Assembly: GCF_027125355.1 (NCBI RefSeq)
Contig: NZ_CP114052.1
Location: forward strand, 1,922,001 to 1,986,000
Length of the DNA stretch: 64,000 bases
Direction: 5' to 3'
Source of the DNA: Peptostreptococcus equinus
GTDB lineage: Bacteria; Bacillota; Clostridia; Peptostreptococcales; Peptostreptococcaceae
Part shown: in pieces, positions 1-9,186 of the stretch
How positions within the stretch are numbered: position 1 is the stretch's first letter
Layout: every line of letters starts with the position of its first letter
Made by a program: the position numbers and the translations under genes
Notes under the pieces: generated by a model
What the model was told of the DNA's origin: nothing
The model's database searches: none
What the model saw: the letters and a program-made list of their open reading frames with translations, nothing else

Positions 1-39
1 CACTGTCTACGGCAAATCTATTCTTTTTTAACATTGACA

Positions 40-68
40 ATTATATACTATTTGTCAACCTGTGTCAA
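40..68 (-). promoter_or_regulatory. Promoter and start of rplJL leader
   Basis: On the minus strand TTGACA (63-68) and TATAAT (40-45) are separated by exactly 17 bases, a consensus sigma-A promoter. It lies just downstream of rplA and points off the left edge, where rplJ-rplL normally follow. The transcript soon contains GCCGTAGACAGTG (1-13), which resembles the conserved start of the L10 autoregulatory leader. The leader itself is cut off, so that assignment is inference. Confidence 0.8.
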
Positions 69-98
69 CAGTAATTCGATTATTAATTCAATCGATTA

Positions 99-797
99 TT
101 AATCAGCATACTTAACTGGGTTAATCTTAACGCCAGGTCCCATAGTTGAAGATACTGTTATAGACTTCAAATACTGTCCTTTAGCAGCTGATGGCTTGGC
201 CTTAACTATAGCTTCCATTAAAACCTTGAAGTTATCAAATAACTTTTCCTGTCCGAATGAAGCTTTACCGATTGTAGTATGAATAATGTTAGTCTTATCT
301 AATCTATATTCAACCTTACCAGCCTTAATTTCTTCAATAGCCTTTGCTACATCAAATGTAACTGTTCCAGACTTTGGATTTGGCATTAATCCCTTAGGTC
401 CTAATACTCTACCTAGTCTACCAACTACACCCATCATATCAGGAGTAGCAACTACTATATCAAATTCAAACCAGTTTTCTCCCTGGATTTTCTTTACTAA
501 TTCGTCAGCTCCTACAAAATCTGCTCCTGCAGCTTCTGCTTCCTTAGCCTTTTCACCCTTAGCGAAAACTAATACTCTCTTCGTCTTACCTGTTCCGTGT
601 GGTAATACCACAGCACCTCTAACCTGCTGATCAGCATGTCTAGAGTCAACACCCAACTTAATGTGAGCTTCTATTGTTTCATCAAATTTTGCAGCTGCAG
701 TGTCTACTGATAACTGTAGAGCCTGAGATGCATCATAGTAAACACTTCTGTCTACTTTTGCAGATACTTCTGCATATCTCTTACCTTTTTTTGCCAT
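99..797 (-). CDS. rplA: 50S ribosomal protein L1
   Basis: Ribosomal protein L1 forms the mobile L1 stalk of the 50S subunit near the E site; in many bacteria it also represses its own operon by binding leader mRNA. The 232-residue product has the usual length and the family signature around residues 120-140 ([17 protein letters not shown]). The start follows AAGGAGGAAAG at good spacing. It is last in the rpmG-secE-nusG-rplK-rplA series, with 94 bases between it and rplK. A separate strong promoter directly downstream serves the next operon. Confidence 0.98.
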   Translation of the reverse strand: MAKKGKRYAEVSAKVDRSVYYDASQALQLSVDTAAAKFDETIEAHIKLGVDSRHADQQVRGAVVLPHGTGKTKRVLVFAKGEKAKEAEAAGADFVGADELVKKIQGENWFEFDIVVATPDMMGVVGRLGRVLGPKGLMPNPKSGTVTFDVAKAIEEIKAGKVEYRLDKTNIIHTTIGKASFGQEKLFDNFKVLMEAIVKAKPSAAKGQYLKSITVSSTMGPGVKINPVKYAD

Positions 798-891
798 TTT
801 CTTTCCTCCTTGTGGTAATACGGTTTTAAACCTCCCACTAATAGCGAACGACTTGTCCTCTATAGCGAATAAAAATAAATATTAGTAGTTA

Positions 892-1317
892 TTAGTCAAC
901 TACTTCAACACCCATACTTCTAGCTGTTCCAGCTATCATTTTCATTGCTGATTCAACTGAAGAAGCGTTAAGGTCTTTCAACTTTAATTCAGCAATTTCT
1001 CTTACCTGAGCTGAAGTTATTTTACCAACTTTCTTCTTGTTTGGTTCTCCTGAACCTGACTGAAGGTTGATTTTCTTCTTGATAAGAACTGCAGCTGGTG
1101 GAGTTTTAGTTATAAAACTGAATGATCTATCCTGGTATACTGATATTACTACTGGTATTATCATACCTGCCTGATCTGCTGTCTTAGCATTGAATTCCTT
1201 TGTGAACGCCATAATGTTAACACCGTGCTGTCCTAGTGCTGGTCCAACTGGTGGAGCTGGAGTTGCCTTTCCTGCAGGTATCTGTAATTTAATCTGTCCA
1301 ATAATTTTCTTAGCCAT
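892..1317 (-). CDS. rplK: 50S ribosomal protein L11
   Basis: L11 binds the GTPase-associated region of 23S rRNA and supports factor binding and the stringent response. The 141-residue protein starts [20 protein letters not shown] and has the proline-rich N-terminal domain and the C-terminal rRNA-binding domain of the family, at normal length. The ribosome binding site AAGGAGGTGC is well placed. It lies 14 bases after nusG and ahead of rplA, the standard order. Confidence 0.98.
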   Translation of the reverse strand: MAKKIIGQIKLQIPAGKATPAPPVGPALGQHGVNIMAFTKEFNAKTADQAGMIIPVVISVYQDRSFSFITKTPPAAVLIKKKINLQSGSGEPNKKKVGKITSAQVREIAELKLKDLNASSVESAMKMIAGTARSMGVEVVD

Positions 1318-1331
1318 TTTATTGCACCTCC

Positions 1332-1874
1332 TTATACTTTTTCTATATTTTCAAGCCCTAATGTTACTAGAGCCTTCCTACCAAATGCATTTACATAGAC
1401 TTTTACTTCTCTTTTTTCAATGTTTACGTCGTCAACTTCTCCTACATTATCGACAAAAGCACCACTGATTACTTTTACTGTATCGCCCTTGTGTAAATCA
1501 ATTTCTCCACTGACAATCTTTGATTCAGGTAATTCTATTCCCATAGCCTTAACTTCATCTACTGTCAATGATACTGGTTTAGACCCAGGACCTACAAATC
1601 CAGTAACACCCTTAGTGTTTCTGACAATATACCATGATTCATCTGTCATTTCCATTTTGATAATAACATAGCTTGGAAATACTTTTCTCTGACTAATTTT
1701 TTCTTTACCAGTCTTAGTAGTTGTCACTACCTCTTCAGTAGGAACTATTACCTGTTGGATAATATCTTCCATACCTCTATTTTTTACAGTATTTTCAATT
1801 GTAGTTTTTACTTTATTTTCATGTCCTGAGTATGTGTGAACGACATACCAATTTAAATCTCTTTCTTCTGACAT
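1332..1874 (-). CDS. nusG: Transcription termination/antitermination factor NusG
   Basis: NusG binds RNA polymerase and modulates pausing, Rho action and transcription-translation coupling. The NGN domain (residues about 6-110, beginning [16 protein letters not shown]) is followed by a C-terminal KOW domain (about 125-178, with [19 protein letters not shown]). I place the start at MSEERD (1874) because AAAGGATG lies 8 bases upstream; the ATG three codons earlier overlaps that ribosome binding site. The product is 180 residues, normal for the family. Neighbours are secE upstream and rplK downstream. Confidence 0.97.
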   Translation of the reverse strand: MSEERDLNWYVVHTYSGHENKVKTTIENTVKNRGMEDIIQQVIVPTEEVVTTTKTGKEKISQRKVFPSYVIIKMEMTDESWYIVRNTKGVTGFVGPGSKPVSLTVDEVKAMGIELPESKIVSGEIDLHKGDTVKVISGAFVDNVGEVDDVNIEKREVKVYVNAFGRKALVTLGLENIEKV

Positions 1875-1899
1875 CAAAATCATCCTTTCAACGTAGCCA

Positions 1900-2106
1900 T
1901 TATTTAACTATCAAACTTAGCAGCTTGGATAGCCCCGTATCTACTAACCATACAAATAAAGTAGATACTATTACAACTCCTAGTACGACTGTTGTCTTAC
2001 CAGCAAGTTCGCCTTTTGTCGGCCAAGTAACTTGTTTAAGTTCTTTAACTGTTCCTTTTATAAAGCCAACTTTCTGTTCTGAAACTTCTACATTTTCTTT
2101 AGCCAT
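1900..2106 (-). CDS. secE: Preprotein translocase subunit SecE
   Basis: SecE is the small essential clamp subunit of the SecYEG protein-export channel. The 68-residue protein has a short cytoplasmic amphipathic region (GFIKGTVKELKQVTWPTKGEL, with the typical VTWP motif) and one C-terminal membrane helix (about residues 38-60), the short one-TM form found in Firmicutes. AGGAAG precedes the start at 7 bases. It lies between rpmG and nusG, the universal arrangement. Confidence 0.97.
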   Translation of the reverse strand: MAKENVEVSEQKVGFIKGTVKELKQVTWPTKGELAGKTTVVLGVVIVSTLFVWLVDTGLSKLLSLIVK

Positions 2107-2131
2107 ATACTCACTTCCTTAAAAAATCTAA

Positions 2132-2281
2132 TTACTTAGTTTCCTTATGAGTTGTGTGCTTCTTACAGAACTTACAGTATTTCTGTAATTCTATTCTGTC
2201 AGGATTGTTTTTCTTATTCTTTGTAGTATTGTAGTTTCTCTGACCGCATTCTGTACATGCTAATGTTACTTTCACTCTCAT
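2132..2281 (-). CDS. rpmG: 50S ribosomal protein L33
   Basis: This 49-residue protein reads [20 protein letters not shown] and ends in HKETK. Two CxxC pairs (ACTEC and YCKFC) mark the zinc-binding form of L33, a small 50S protein. GGAGGTG lies 6 bases before the ATG. It is the first gene of the operon with secE, nusG, rplK and rplA. Promoter and leader hairpins are seen immediately upstream. Confidence 0.97.
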   Translation of the reverse strand: MRVKVTLACTECGQRNYNTTKNKKNNPDRIELQKYCKFCKKHTTHKETK

Positions 2282-2318
2282 CTGTTACACCTCCAAAAAA
2301 ATTTATATATGATGATAT

Positions 2319-2396
2319 AGCTCCTGAAAAAATCAAGTAACTATTACCTTCCAAAAATAAATATTAAACTTGAAAAAAACGGAACAGACAGGAGCT
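2319..2396 (-). repeat. Nested inverted repeats in rpmG leader
   Basis: The 5' leader of the rpmG operon holds an outer inverted repeat, AGCTCCTG (2319-2326) with CAGGAGCT (2389-2396). Inside it is a second one, TCAAGT (2333-2338) with ACTTGA (2368-2373). In RNA these could form a long interrupted stem. No U-run follows, so it is not an ordinary terminator. Role unknown; it could be a regulatory leader structure. Confidence 0.5.
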
Positions 2397-2432
2397 TTTA
2401 CAAAGCATGTAGCCTATTTTTTCCAAATTAAA

Positions 2433-2491
2433 CTAAGACGACCATAGAAAGCCGTCTTAGATAATTTACCATAAATAGTATATAAAGTCAA
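2433..2491 (-). promoter_or_regulatory. Promoter of rpmG-secE-nusG-rplK-rplA and 5' hairpin
   Basis: TTGACT (2486-2491) and TAAATT (2463-2468) are separated by 17 bases on the minus strand. Immediately after the -10 comes a hairpin with 8-bp arms, CTAAGACG (2433-2440) and CGTCTTAG (2453-2460). It either sits at the very 5' end of the transcript or acts as a weak terminator for the upstream permease gene; only a short TTTAATTT tract follows it. Confidence 0.75.
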
Positions 2492-2552
2492 TCTATTTTT
2501 CTATATAAAAAGCTATTTAAGCTTTGAATTTAAAATATTTTTTGTCTATATA

Positions 2553-3890
2553 CTATATATTATTATTTTTTACTTTTTTAGATCCCCATTTATAAATAGG
2601 CACTCCTAAAAGTAATATTATTATACTACCCAATGATAATAATGTGCTAGTTATGAGCTGAACTCCTAATACAAATGCTCCACCTAATATAGCTAATATA
2701 GGAACAAGTGGATATGCTGGTACTCTAAATGCAAAAGTTTTTGGATCCTTTAGCTTTCTGTTTTTAAATACAGCAAAAAATGTCAGTACAATAAATATCC
2801 AAATAGAGAATATAGCAAAGTCGGATAATAAGTTAAATTGTCCACTCATAGCATATATAAAAGATATTATACCAATTACTATAATTGAATTTCCTGGTAC
2901 ACCATTTTTATTTAATTTAGAAAGTTTATCACTTTTAGGAAGCACATCATCCTGGGCTATTGCATATAATACTCTTGATCCAGTAAAACTAAATGCACTA
3001 GCGCATCCAAATACTGATATCATTATTCCAGCTCCTATAATTAGTCCACCTATGTCTCCAAATATAGCTTTAGCTACATCTAAACCAGGAGAAGCTGAGC
3101 CCCCCAGTGTTTTAGCTGGTAAAACTCTTAAGTAAGCTATATTTACTATCACATAAATAGCAAGTACTATTAATATTCCACCTACTATTGCCTTAGATAA
3201 ATCTTTAGCTGGGTTTTTCATTTCACCTGCTAATGCACAAACATTAATCCAACCATCAAATACAAAAAAAAGTGCAAGTAATACCTGTCCACCAGCCACA
3301 ACTGGATTTACGCCTTCACCTATAAAAGGTTGCGTTATCGAGGCATTATTCTTTCCTAATATAAATCCTGCTATTATAATTATAAAAAGAACCAATACTT
3401 TACTTACAGTAGATATATTACCTATAGCTGCACTTTGTTTTCCACCTTGCAAATGAAAGAAGAATACTATTATCAACATTAATACTGTAATCGGCATCTT
3501 CATTGATGGCATTCCAGACAAGGCTACAAATTGATCTGCAAATACTACTGCAAGCGCCGCTATCATAGCAGGGAAGTACAAAAATACTTGGACCCAACCT
3601 GCAAGAAACCCAAACATATCTCCATACATTTCCTTTATATAAATAGCCATACCACCTGTTTTAGGTATTGATGTAGCCAATTCTGATACTGTCAGTCCTG
3701 CACAAATTGTCACTAATCCAGCAATTAACCAACAGAGCATCGCTATTCCCGGCGCACCACCTGTTGCTGTATATATAGCTTGAGGTTTAAAGAAAACACC
3801 TGCACCTATAATAGAACCTACCACTGTAAAAGTCGCCGTAGCAAGCCCTACCGTTTTAACTAATTCTTTTGAGTTTTTATTTTCTTCCAT
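2553..3890 (-). CDS. APC-family amino acid permease (SteT-like)
   Basis: This is a 12-helix amino-acid/polyamine/organocation permease of about 445 residues. The first helix contains the APC motif GSIIGAGVFFKP and the fold continues with GGMAIYIKEMYG. It resembles serine/threonine exchangers and L-type amino-acid antiporters, but the substrate cannot be read from sequence. I prefer the ATG over an in-frame GTG three codons earlier because AAGGTG lies 6 bases before that ATG. It follows preA on the same strand after a hairpin. A link to products of pyrimidine breakdown, such as beta-alanine, is possible but only inferred from position. Confidence 0.85.
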   Translation of the reverse strand: MEENKNSKELVKTVGLATATFTVVGSIIGAGVFFKPQAIYTATGGAPGIAMLCWLIAGLVTICAGLTVSELATSIPKTGGMAIYIKEMYGDMFGFLAGWVQVFLYFPAMIAALAVVFADQFVALSGMPSMKMPITVLMLIIVFFFHLQGGKQSAAIGNISTVSKVLVLFIIIIAGFILGKNNASITQPFIGEGVNPVVAGGQVLLALFFVFDGWINVCALAGEMKNPAKDLSKAIVGGILIVLAIYVIVNIAYLRVLPAKTLGGSASPGLDVAKAIFGDIGGLIIGAGIMISVFGCASAFSFTGSRVLYAIAQDDVLPKSDKLSKLNKNGVPGNSIIVIGIISFIYAMSGQFNLLSDFAIFSIWIFIVLTFFAVFKNRKLKDPKTFAFRVPAYPLVPILAILGGAFVLGVQLITSTLLSLGSIIILLLGVPIYKWGSKKVKNNNI

Positions 3891-3928
3891 AATACTCACC
3901 TTTTAAAATACAATAATTCCTATTTTAT

Positions 3929-3953
3929 AAAGGGATGGATAAATCCACCCCTT
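3929..3953 (-). terminator. Hairpin after preA
   Basis: Two arms, AAAGGG-A-TGGAT and ATCCA-C-CCCTTT, form an 11-bp stem with one mismatch and a 2-base loop between preA and the permease gene. The T tract on the minus side is short, so termination may be partial and some read-through into the permease gene is plausible. Confidence 0.5.
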
Positions 3954-4027
3954 TATATTTTATATAACTTACATCATAATAATTTTTCTTCTATATAATA
4001 TGAAAAATGCTAAATTTTTATAAATCT

Positions 4028-5281
4028 TTATATATATTTATGCTTCATTTCTATTTCATGTTCTTGTCTACCTTCTTTAAATTTAACTTCTCCTGGTAGA
4101 ATACAATCTAAGACTGGACATACATTTAAACATAAGTGACAGCCTACACACTTATCATTTATAATTGGCTTTCTGTTTTCCTTATCCCAGTCAATAGCCT
4201 GATGAGCTGCATCAAAGCAAGATACATAACATCTTCCACAACCTACGCACTTGTCATAATCAATCTTTGGTATGATTTTAAATGATCTATCAAGATCTTC
4301 TGCTGGTACTATATTTGGAAGTGCCAATCCCACCATATCTTCTAGTTTATCAAAGCCCTTTTCTTCCATAAAGTGAGATAAACCACTTATCATATCTTCA
4401 ACTATTCTATAACCATATTGCATTACAGAAGTTGTAACCTGTAAGTTGCTTGCTCCTACTAATAGGAATTCTAAAGCATCATTCCAAGTTTCTATACCAC
4501 CCATACCAGTGATAGGAATATCTGTTAGACCTTCATGTTGCTTCATCTGAGTGATAAATCTAAGAGCTATAGGCTTTACAGCTGCTCCAGAATAGCCTGA
4601 AATAGATGATTTTGCATTAACAACTGGCATTGCAGTTAGGTTTTCTATATCTATATTAGTGATTGATTTGATTGTATTTATTGCCGCTATACCTTTTGCT
4701 CCACCTTTTACAGCTGCTAGAGCAGGAACTTCCATGTTACCGATATTTGGAGTCATCTTTGCTATTACTGGAAGATGAGTAGATTCAACAACTGCTCTAG
4801 TATATTTTTCTACTAATTCTGGATTTTGGCCAACATCTGATCCCATAGCATGGCTTGTCATCTGTGGACATGAGAAGTTACATTCAATAAGATCTGCGCC
4901 TGCTTCAGTTACTTTCTTCGCAAGTATTCTCCATTCTTCTTCATCACTACCCATTATACTTACGGCCATAACTTTAGTTGGAAATTCTTCTTTTAATCTT
5001 TTTATATATTCTAAGTTCTTTTCTAAAGGTTTGTCTGAAATCATTTCCATATTTTTGAATCCAGTCCAAACTGCACCTTCTTTTCTTGTTATGTCAAATC
5101 TTGGTGAACATTCGTCAGGTATAAATATACCTATTGTCTTATAATATACTCCTGCCCAACCAGCTTCAAAAGCTTTTTTTATCATTTCATAATTACTACA
5201 TACTGGAGATGAAGACAAGAAGAAAGGATTCTCGCACTTTACTCCTAAAAATTCTATTGAAAGATCTTTTACTAATGCCAT
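4028..5281 (-). CDS. preA: NAD-dependent dihydropyrimidine dehydrogenase subunit PreA
   Basis: PreA is the catalytic FMN/Fe-S subunit of bacterial dihydropyrimidine dehydrogenase, which reduces uracil and thymine to the 5,6-dihydro forms. Residues about 5-310 form a dihydroorotate-dehydrogenase-like FMN barrel (ECNFSCPQM, with the active-site Cys region, and later [20 protein letters not shown]). The C-terminus has two [4Fe-4S] motifs, [11 protein letters not shown] and [16 protein letters not shown]. At 417 residues it has full length. The start follows AAGGGGG. It lies 17 bases after preT, whose product would pass electrons from NAD(P)H. The operon is read from the sigma-54 promoter near 7170. 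Confidence 0.95.
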   Translation of the reverse strand: MALVKDLSIEFLGVKCENPFFLSSSPVCSNYEMIKKAFEAGWAGVYYKTIGIFIPDECSPRFDITRKEGAVWTGFKNMEMISDKPLEKNLEYIKRLKEEFPTKVMAVSIMGSDEEEWRILAKKVTEAGADLIECNFSCPQMTSHAMGSDVGQNPELVEKYTRAVVESTHLPVIAKMTPNIGNMEVPALAAVKGGAKGIAAINTIKSITNIDIENLTAMPVVNAKSSISGYSGAAVKPIALRFITQMKQHEGLTDIPITGMGGIETWNDALEFLLVGASNLQVTTSVMQYGYRIVEDMISGLSHFMEEKGFDKLEDMVGLALPNIVPAEDLDRSFKIIPKIDYDKCVGCGRCYVSCFDAAHQAIDWDKENRKPIINDKCVGCHLCLNVCPVLDCILPGEVKFKEGRQEHEIEMKHKYI

Positions 5282-5298
5282 ATGATTTTCCCCCTTAA

Positions 5299-6516
5299 TT
5301 AAGCTAAATAATTCAAAATTTCTTCTGCAGATTGTTTTCCATCAGCAACTGCCTGAACTACTGTTAAACCACCATTTACTATATCTCCATTTACAAATAC
5401 TCCCTTAGGATATTCTACATCCTTGTAATCTTCTGATGGCTTTTGTCCAATAGCGAATACTACAGTATCTGCCTTCATAGTCATTTCAGAAACATTGTCC
5501 CATGATTTAAATAGCATTTTTTCTACATTTCCATTTGAATCAGCCAATATTTCTTCAGGGGCAAATCTAGTGTGAATTGGAATACCCATTGATTGAACAT
5601 ATCTTATTTCTTCATAATAAGATGGTGCTTCTTCTATAGTTCTTCTATATACTATAGCCACGTTCTTTGCACCTACCTGCTTTGAAGTAGAAGCACAATC
5701 CATAGCAACGTCTCCACCACCTATGATTAGAACATCTTCTCCAATTTCTATATCTCCATTATTTTCTCTAGCTTTCTTTAAAAACTCTTGAGCTGAATAA
5801 ACTCCCTTAGAGTCTTTTCCTTTTATATCAGGAATAGATCCAGACCATAAACCAACACCTACAAATACAGCATCATATTCCTTTAATAAGTTTTCTATAC
5901 CTTCTTTTCCTTCTATTCTAGTATTAAACTTAAATTCAACACCCAAGTTTCTTACTTGGTCTATATCATGTTCGATTACTTCTTGAGGTAATCTAGATGG
6001 TGTAATTCCGTAAGTTAATACACCGCCTGCTTTTTCAAACTGTTCAAATATTGTTACATCTACACCTTCTTGAGCTAATTTCGCTGCACATGCAAGTGAA
6101 GCAGGCCCTGAACCTATACAAGCAACTTTCTTACCTAATTTCTTTTCAGATGCTTTTAAAATTTGCATACCACTTTCTTTTTCATGGTCAATTGCAAACT
6201 TCTGTAACTTACCTATTTTTATTGGTTCATCTATACCACATCTTGCACATTCTTTTTCGCAAAGATTTCCGTATGGACAGACTAATGAACAACAACCACC
6301 TAAAATATTATTTTCTCTGATAGTTTCTGCTGCACCTTTAAAGTTTCTAAGTCTGATAGATCTTATAAACTTTCCAGGGTTTGTTCCTGCTGGACATCCT
6401 TTACTACAAGGAGCATCTTCACACAACAGACATCTAGTGGCTTCTTCCATAGCAGTTCTTATATCGTAATCTTTTTCTGCTTTTTCTCCATATTTAATTT
6501 TTTCTACATAGCTCAT
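5299..6516 (-). CDS. preT: NAD(P)-dependent dihydropyrimidine dehydrogenase subunit PreT
   Basis: PreT is the flavin and Fe-S partner of PreA that takes electrons from NAD(P)H. The 405-residue protein has an N-terminal GltD-like cysteine-rich domain ([19 protein letters not shown] and [18 protein letters not shown]). It also has an FAD-binding [13 protein letters not shown] and an NAD-binding [11 protein letters not shown] start at MSYVEKI (6516) because GGGGGG lies 6 bases upstream. A longer in-frame reading adds 33 residues that do not resemble the family and overlap the upstream gene. It is the middle gene of a DUF1097-preT-preA operon. Confidence 0.95.
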   Translation of the reverse strand: MSYVEKIKYGEKAEKDYDIRTAMEEATRCLLCEDAPCSKGCPAGTNPGKFIRSIRLRNFKGAAETIRENNILGGCCSLVCPYGNLCEKECARCGIDEPIKIGKLQKFAIDHEKESGMQILKASEKKLGKKVACIGSGPASLACAAKLAQEGVDVTIFEQFEKAGGVLTYGITPSRLPQEVIEHDIDQVRNLGVEFKFNTRIEGKEGIENLLKEYDAVFVGVGLWSGSIPDIKGKDSKGVYSAQEFLKKARENNGDIEIGEDVLIIGGGDVAMDCASTSKQVGAKNVAIVYRRTIEEAPSYYEEIRYVQSMGIPIHTRFAPEEILADSNGNVEKMLFKSWDNVSEMTMKADTVVFAIGQKPSEDYKDVEYPKGVFVNGDIVNGGLTVVQAVADGKQSAEEILNYLA

Positions 6517-6562
6517 AGTAAACCCCCCATTAATATTAGTAATTTGCTTTTTGATTTGAGTA

Positions 6563-7057
6563 TTACACTTCTTCTTTTCCAAAGTGTTTAAATAATAATC
6601 CTGCTCCTTTATCACAAGATACAGCTAAAATAGTACCAAGAGACAAAGACAGAATGTGTGTGATTATATCTGGACCGAAAAGATTTGCTCCAGAAGATAA
6701 AAACGCAAAGGTTGAAAAACAACCTATGAAGGCTCCTGGTATAAACCAAAGAGGTTTTGCTACAGACTGCAGACACATAGTACCTGATATTACTCCAGTC
6801 ATTAAAATAGCAACTGCCCCTATCTCAGGAAATCTCCCACTAATCCAGACAGCTATTATGGCTGAAAGAACTCCGGACATAAGTGCAAAAAAGGCTGATT
6901 TTATTCCGTCTAAACCATGTCGACCTGAAGCAAAATATGCTGTACAACCAGCAAAACCAATCCAAGTAACTAAGTGTAGCGACGTAAAAGACGCAATAAG
7001 AGCCCATATACCACAGCATATCCCTGTAGATAAAGACAGAGCAACAATAAAACTCAT
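6563..7057 (-). CDS. DUF1097 family membrane protein
   Basis: This 164-residue, very hydrophobic protein has about five to six predicted membrane helices and resembles the DUF1097/YcdZ family, whose function is not established. It is the first gene downstream of the sigma-54 promoter and lies 46 bases ahead of preT, so it is probably co-expressed with dihydropyrimidine dehydrogenase. A role in moving uracil, thymine or a breakdown product is a fair guess from context, but nothing in the sequence proves it. GGAGGTG precedes the start. Confidence 0.8.
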   Translation of the reverse strand: MSFIVALSLSTGICCGIWALIASFTSLHLVTWIGFAGCTAYFASGRHGLDGIKSAFFALMSGVLSAIIAVWISGRFPEIGAVAILMTGVISGTMCLQSVAKPLWFIPGAFIGCFSTFAFLSSGANLFGPDIITHILSLSLGTILAVSCDKGAGLLFKHFGKEEV

Positions 7058-7084
7058 CAGAACACCTCCAAATATTTAATTTTT

Positions 7085-7128
7085 CAATCAAATCATGCTA
7101 AGTAAACTCGGTTCAAATCAATCAAATC
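7085..7128. promoter_or_regulatory. AATCAAATC repeats in preT operon leader
   Basis: The 15-base string CAAATCAATCAAATC (7114-7128) occurs here and again at 9048-9062 in front of dihydropyrimidinase; a shorter copy, CAATCAAATC, is at 7085-7094. Relative to transcription the two long copies face opposite ways, which argues for a DNA-binding site rather than an RNA element. No regulator has been assigned. Confidence 0.4.
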
Positions 7129-7159
7129 TAACTTTCAATTCACTCACACTTAGTACTAT

Positions 7160-7176
7160 TGCAAATTCCATGCCAA
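7160..7176 (-). promoter_or_regulatory. Sigma-54 (-24/-12) promoter
   Basis: On the minus strand TTGGCATGGAATTTGCA places GG and GC exactly 10 bases apart, matching the sigma-54 consensus TTGGCAC-N5-TTGCA closely. It lies about 100 bases before the DUF1097-preT-preA operon and points to it. The divergent neighbour is a sigma-54-dependent activator, which supports its use. Confidence 0.9.
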
Positions 7177-7232
7177 AATCATAAAACAACTATTTATGTT
7201 GAATTTTACACATTTTAAAAATTCATTAATGC

Positions 7233-7253
7233 TAGTGTTTATCATTCGCACTA
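7233..7253. promoter_or_regulatory. Candidate upstream activator site
   Basis: TAGTG (7233-7237) and CACTA (7249-7253) form an inverted repeat with an 11-base spacer, about 60-80 bases upstream of the -24 element. That is the usual location for the dyad bound by an enhancer-binding protein. The assignment rests on position and symmetry only. The rest of the gap 7058-7387 holds the operon leader and the activator promoter. Confidence 0.45.
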
Positions 7254-7321
7254 TCAATAATTCATTTTTGACTCACTATAACACTTTGACAAGTCTTTTT
7301 TGACTTAAAAAAATATTTTTG

Positions 7322-7350
7322 TTGATTATTTTACATTTTTTTGCTAGAAT
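7322..7350 (+). promoter_or_regulatory. Promoter of sigma-54 activator gene
   Basis: TTGATT (7322-7327) and TAGAAT (7345-7350) with a 17-base spacer form a plausible sigma-A promoter 37 bases before the activator start. Confidence 0.6.
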
Positions 7351-7387
7351 ATGATTCATAAATGACTTAATGCTTAAGGAGAATTAT

Positions 7388-8818
7388 ATGTTAGATAAAA
7401 AAACTGGGGAATATATGGATGTAGGGCAGTTGCTTCCTAAAAATAAAGCAGAATTTTTTCAAAAAATAATTGATTACTCTTACGACGAAATTTTTGTGGC
7501 TAATGGTGATGGTATTTGTATATATTGCAATAACACATTTGAAAAAAATTATGGTGTAAAAAGATCTGATATATTGGGCCAACATATATCCTATATTATT
7601 GATAATAATTATGTAGATATATTACTATTCGATGATGTTTTAAAAAATAAAAAAGAAATCACATATAAACAAAAAACAGCCAAAGGACGCATTATATTAA
7701 ATACATCTGTACCAGTTCTAAACTCAGATGGAGATGTTTTATATGTAGTGGAAAACTGCAGAGATATAACAGAGTATGAAATTCTACACAACACTCTTGA
7801 TCAAACTCAAAAGCAACTTAGTAAAGAAAAAATTATATCCAACAGAAAAGACAGTATAAAAAATACTTTCTCTTATTTTAAAAGTAAGAATATGCAAGAA
7901 ACTTTGGTAAAGACGCTTAGATTTGCGAGCAAAGATGTAAACCTAATAATTACAGGTAAATCTGGTACTGGTAAAACTTCACTTGCTAAATTTATACATG
8001 ATAATAGCGATAGAAAAAATAAACCATTTATAAATATAAACTGTACTACTATACCAGAAAATCTTATAGAGTCAGAATTATTCGGCTATAAAAAAGGTGC
8101 TTTCACTGGTGCCCTAAGCAGTGGTAAAAAAGGTCTTGTTGAACAAGCAGAGGGTGGGACTTTATTTTTGGATGAGGTAAGTGAAATCCCAATGGCAACA
8201 CAAGCAAAGCTTTTAGAATTAGTTCAAGAAAAGCAATTTCTACCTATCGGCTCTGATAAAAAATTTATTGCAGACATTAGAATAATAACTGCGACAAATA
8301 AAAATCTAGAAGATGCAGTAAAAAACAAAAAATTTAGAGAGGATTTATATTACAGATTAAATGTAGTTCAATTAAATATGCCTGCACTTAAAGATAGATC
8401 AGAAGATATTAGCGTATTAATAAGTCATTTTTTACTGTATTACAATAATAAATATGATTCCAAAGTAAAAATGCCAGCACAAATATACGATATACTTAAC
8501 AACTATGATTGGCCAGGTAATATAAGAGAACTTGAGCATTTGATTGAATTTTTGGTAATAAACTGCCAAAATGGAGTCATTTCAATCAATGAACTTCCGG
8601 TAAATATTTTAAATAATGAAAATGAATCAATTATGGAAGAACATCAAATTAATATAAATATTCCCGAAAAAGCTGATTACAAAATTATATTGGAAGAAAC
8701 TGAAGGAAAAATAATTAGAAAATACTATTCTACTTACCCTTCTTCATACAAGTTGGCAGAAGCTTTAAATTTGTCTCAAAGTACTGCAAATAGACTAATT
8801 AATAAGTACTGTAAATAA
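7388..8818 (+). CDS. PAS-domain sigma-54-dependent transcriptional activator
   Basis: This enhancer-binding protein remodels RNA polymerase carrying sigma-54. Residues about 20-130 form a PAS sensory domain. The AAA+ domain has Walker [10 protein letters not shown] (190-198), the sigma-54 contact loop GAFTGA (237-242), Walker [10 protein letters not shown] (256-264) and the R-finger region. The C-terminus (about 445-470, [21 protein letters not shown]) is a helix-turn-helix. No receiver domain is present, so it probably senses a small molecule through PAS. I start at MLDKK because AAGGAG lies 6 bases upstream; an earlier ATG overlaps that site. It sits between the two arms of the pyrimidine genes and is their likely regulator. 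Confidence 0.93.
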   Translation: MLDKKTGEYMDVGQLLPKNKAEFFQKIIDYSYDEIFVANGDGICIYCNNTFEKNYGVKRSDILGQHISYIIDNNYVDILLFDDVLKNKKEITYKQKTAKGRIILNTSVPVLNSDGDVLYVVENCRDITEYEILHNTLDQTQKQLSKEKIISNRKDSIKNTFSYFKSKNMQETLVKTLRFASKDVNLIITGKSGTGKTSLAKFIHDNSDRKNKPFININCTTIPENLIESELFGYKKGAFTGALSSGKKGLVEQAEGGTLFLDEVSEIPMATQAKLLELVQEKQFLPIGSDKKFIADIRIITATNKNLEDAVKNKKFREDLYYRLNVVQLNMPALKDRSEDISVLISHFLLYYNNKYDSKVKMPAQIYDILNNYDWPGNIRELEHLIEFLVINCQNGVISINELPVNILNNENESIMEEHQININIPEKADYKIILEETEGKIIRKYYSTYPSSYKLAEALNLSQSTANRLINKYCK

Positions 8819-8930
8819 ATTTATAATATAAAATTATATTTAATACATAAAATAAAAACTAAATATTATATACTAAAGATTGTTAAATAATATTTTCTTT
8901 ATAATACAAAGTATAATCATATTAAAGTCA

Positions 8931-8990
8931 AAATATCTATATAAATACCCTAATATTCAAACTTTATTAGAATTTATATAGATATTTTTT
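8931..8990 (+). terminator. Terminator of sigma-54 activator gene
   Basis: A perfect 16-bp inverted repeat (8931-8946 and 8972-8987) encloses a loop that contains a second stem, CTAATA/TATTAG. The right arm runs into a T tract. It ends the activator transcript about 120 bases past the stop. Confidence 0.75.
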
Positions 8991-9009
8991 GAATTTTTAA
9001 ACTTTTTTA

Positions 9010-9062
9010 TTGACTTTTTAGAATGGTAGTGATATTCTCATTTTAAACAAATCAATCAAATC
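9010..9062 (+). promoter_or_regulatory. Promoter of dihydropyrimidinase gene with shared motif
   Basis: TTGACT (9010-9015) and TATTCT (9033-9038) are spaced by 17 bases. Right after the -10 lies CAAATCAATCAAATC (9048-9062), identical to the string at 7114-7128 before preT. I found no -24/-12 element in 8819-9186, so this arm appears to use the housekeeping sigma factor. The rest of that 368-base gap is AT-rich leader. Confidence 0.6.
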
Positions 9063-9186
9063 AAATCTAAATAAAATCGAATAATACTTTCTTTTTTTAA
9101 TTTACTTTAAAAATTCAGCCAAAAATTTTAATAATTAAATATTATTTTTGTGTTCTAAAACACAACACACATAAGGAGGTTTTTAT

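Noticed and set aside
77..104. Short tandem string TCGATTATTAAT repeated after rplA
   Set aside because: Two copies of 12 bases in AT-rich sequence around a stop codon; no function supported.
5299..6615. A longer preT start adding 33 residues
   Set aside because: The extension overlaps the DUF1097 gene, has no family similarity, and the internal ATG has a strong GGGGGG site.
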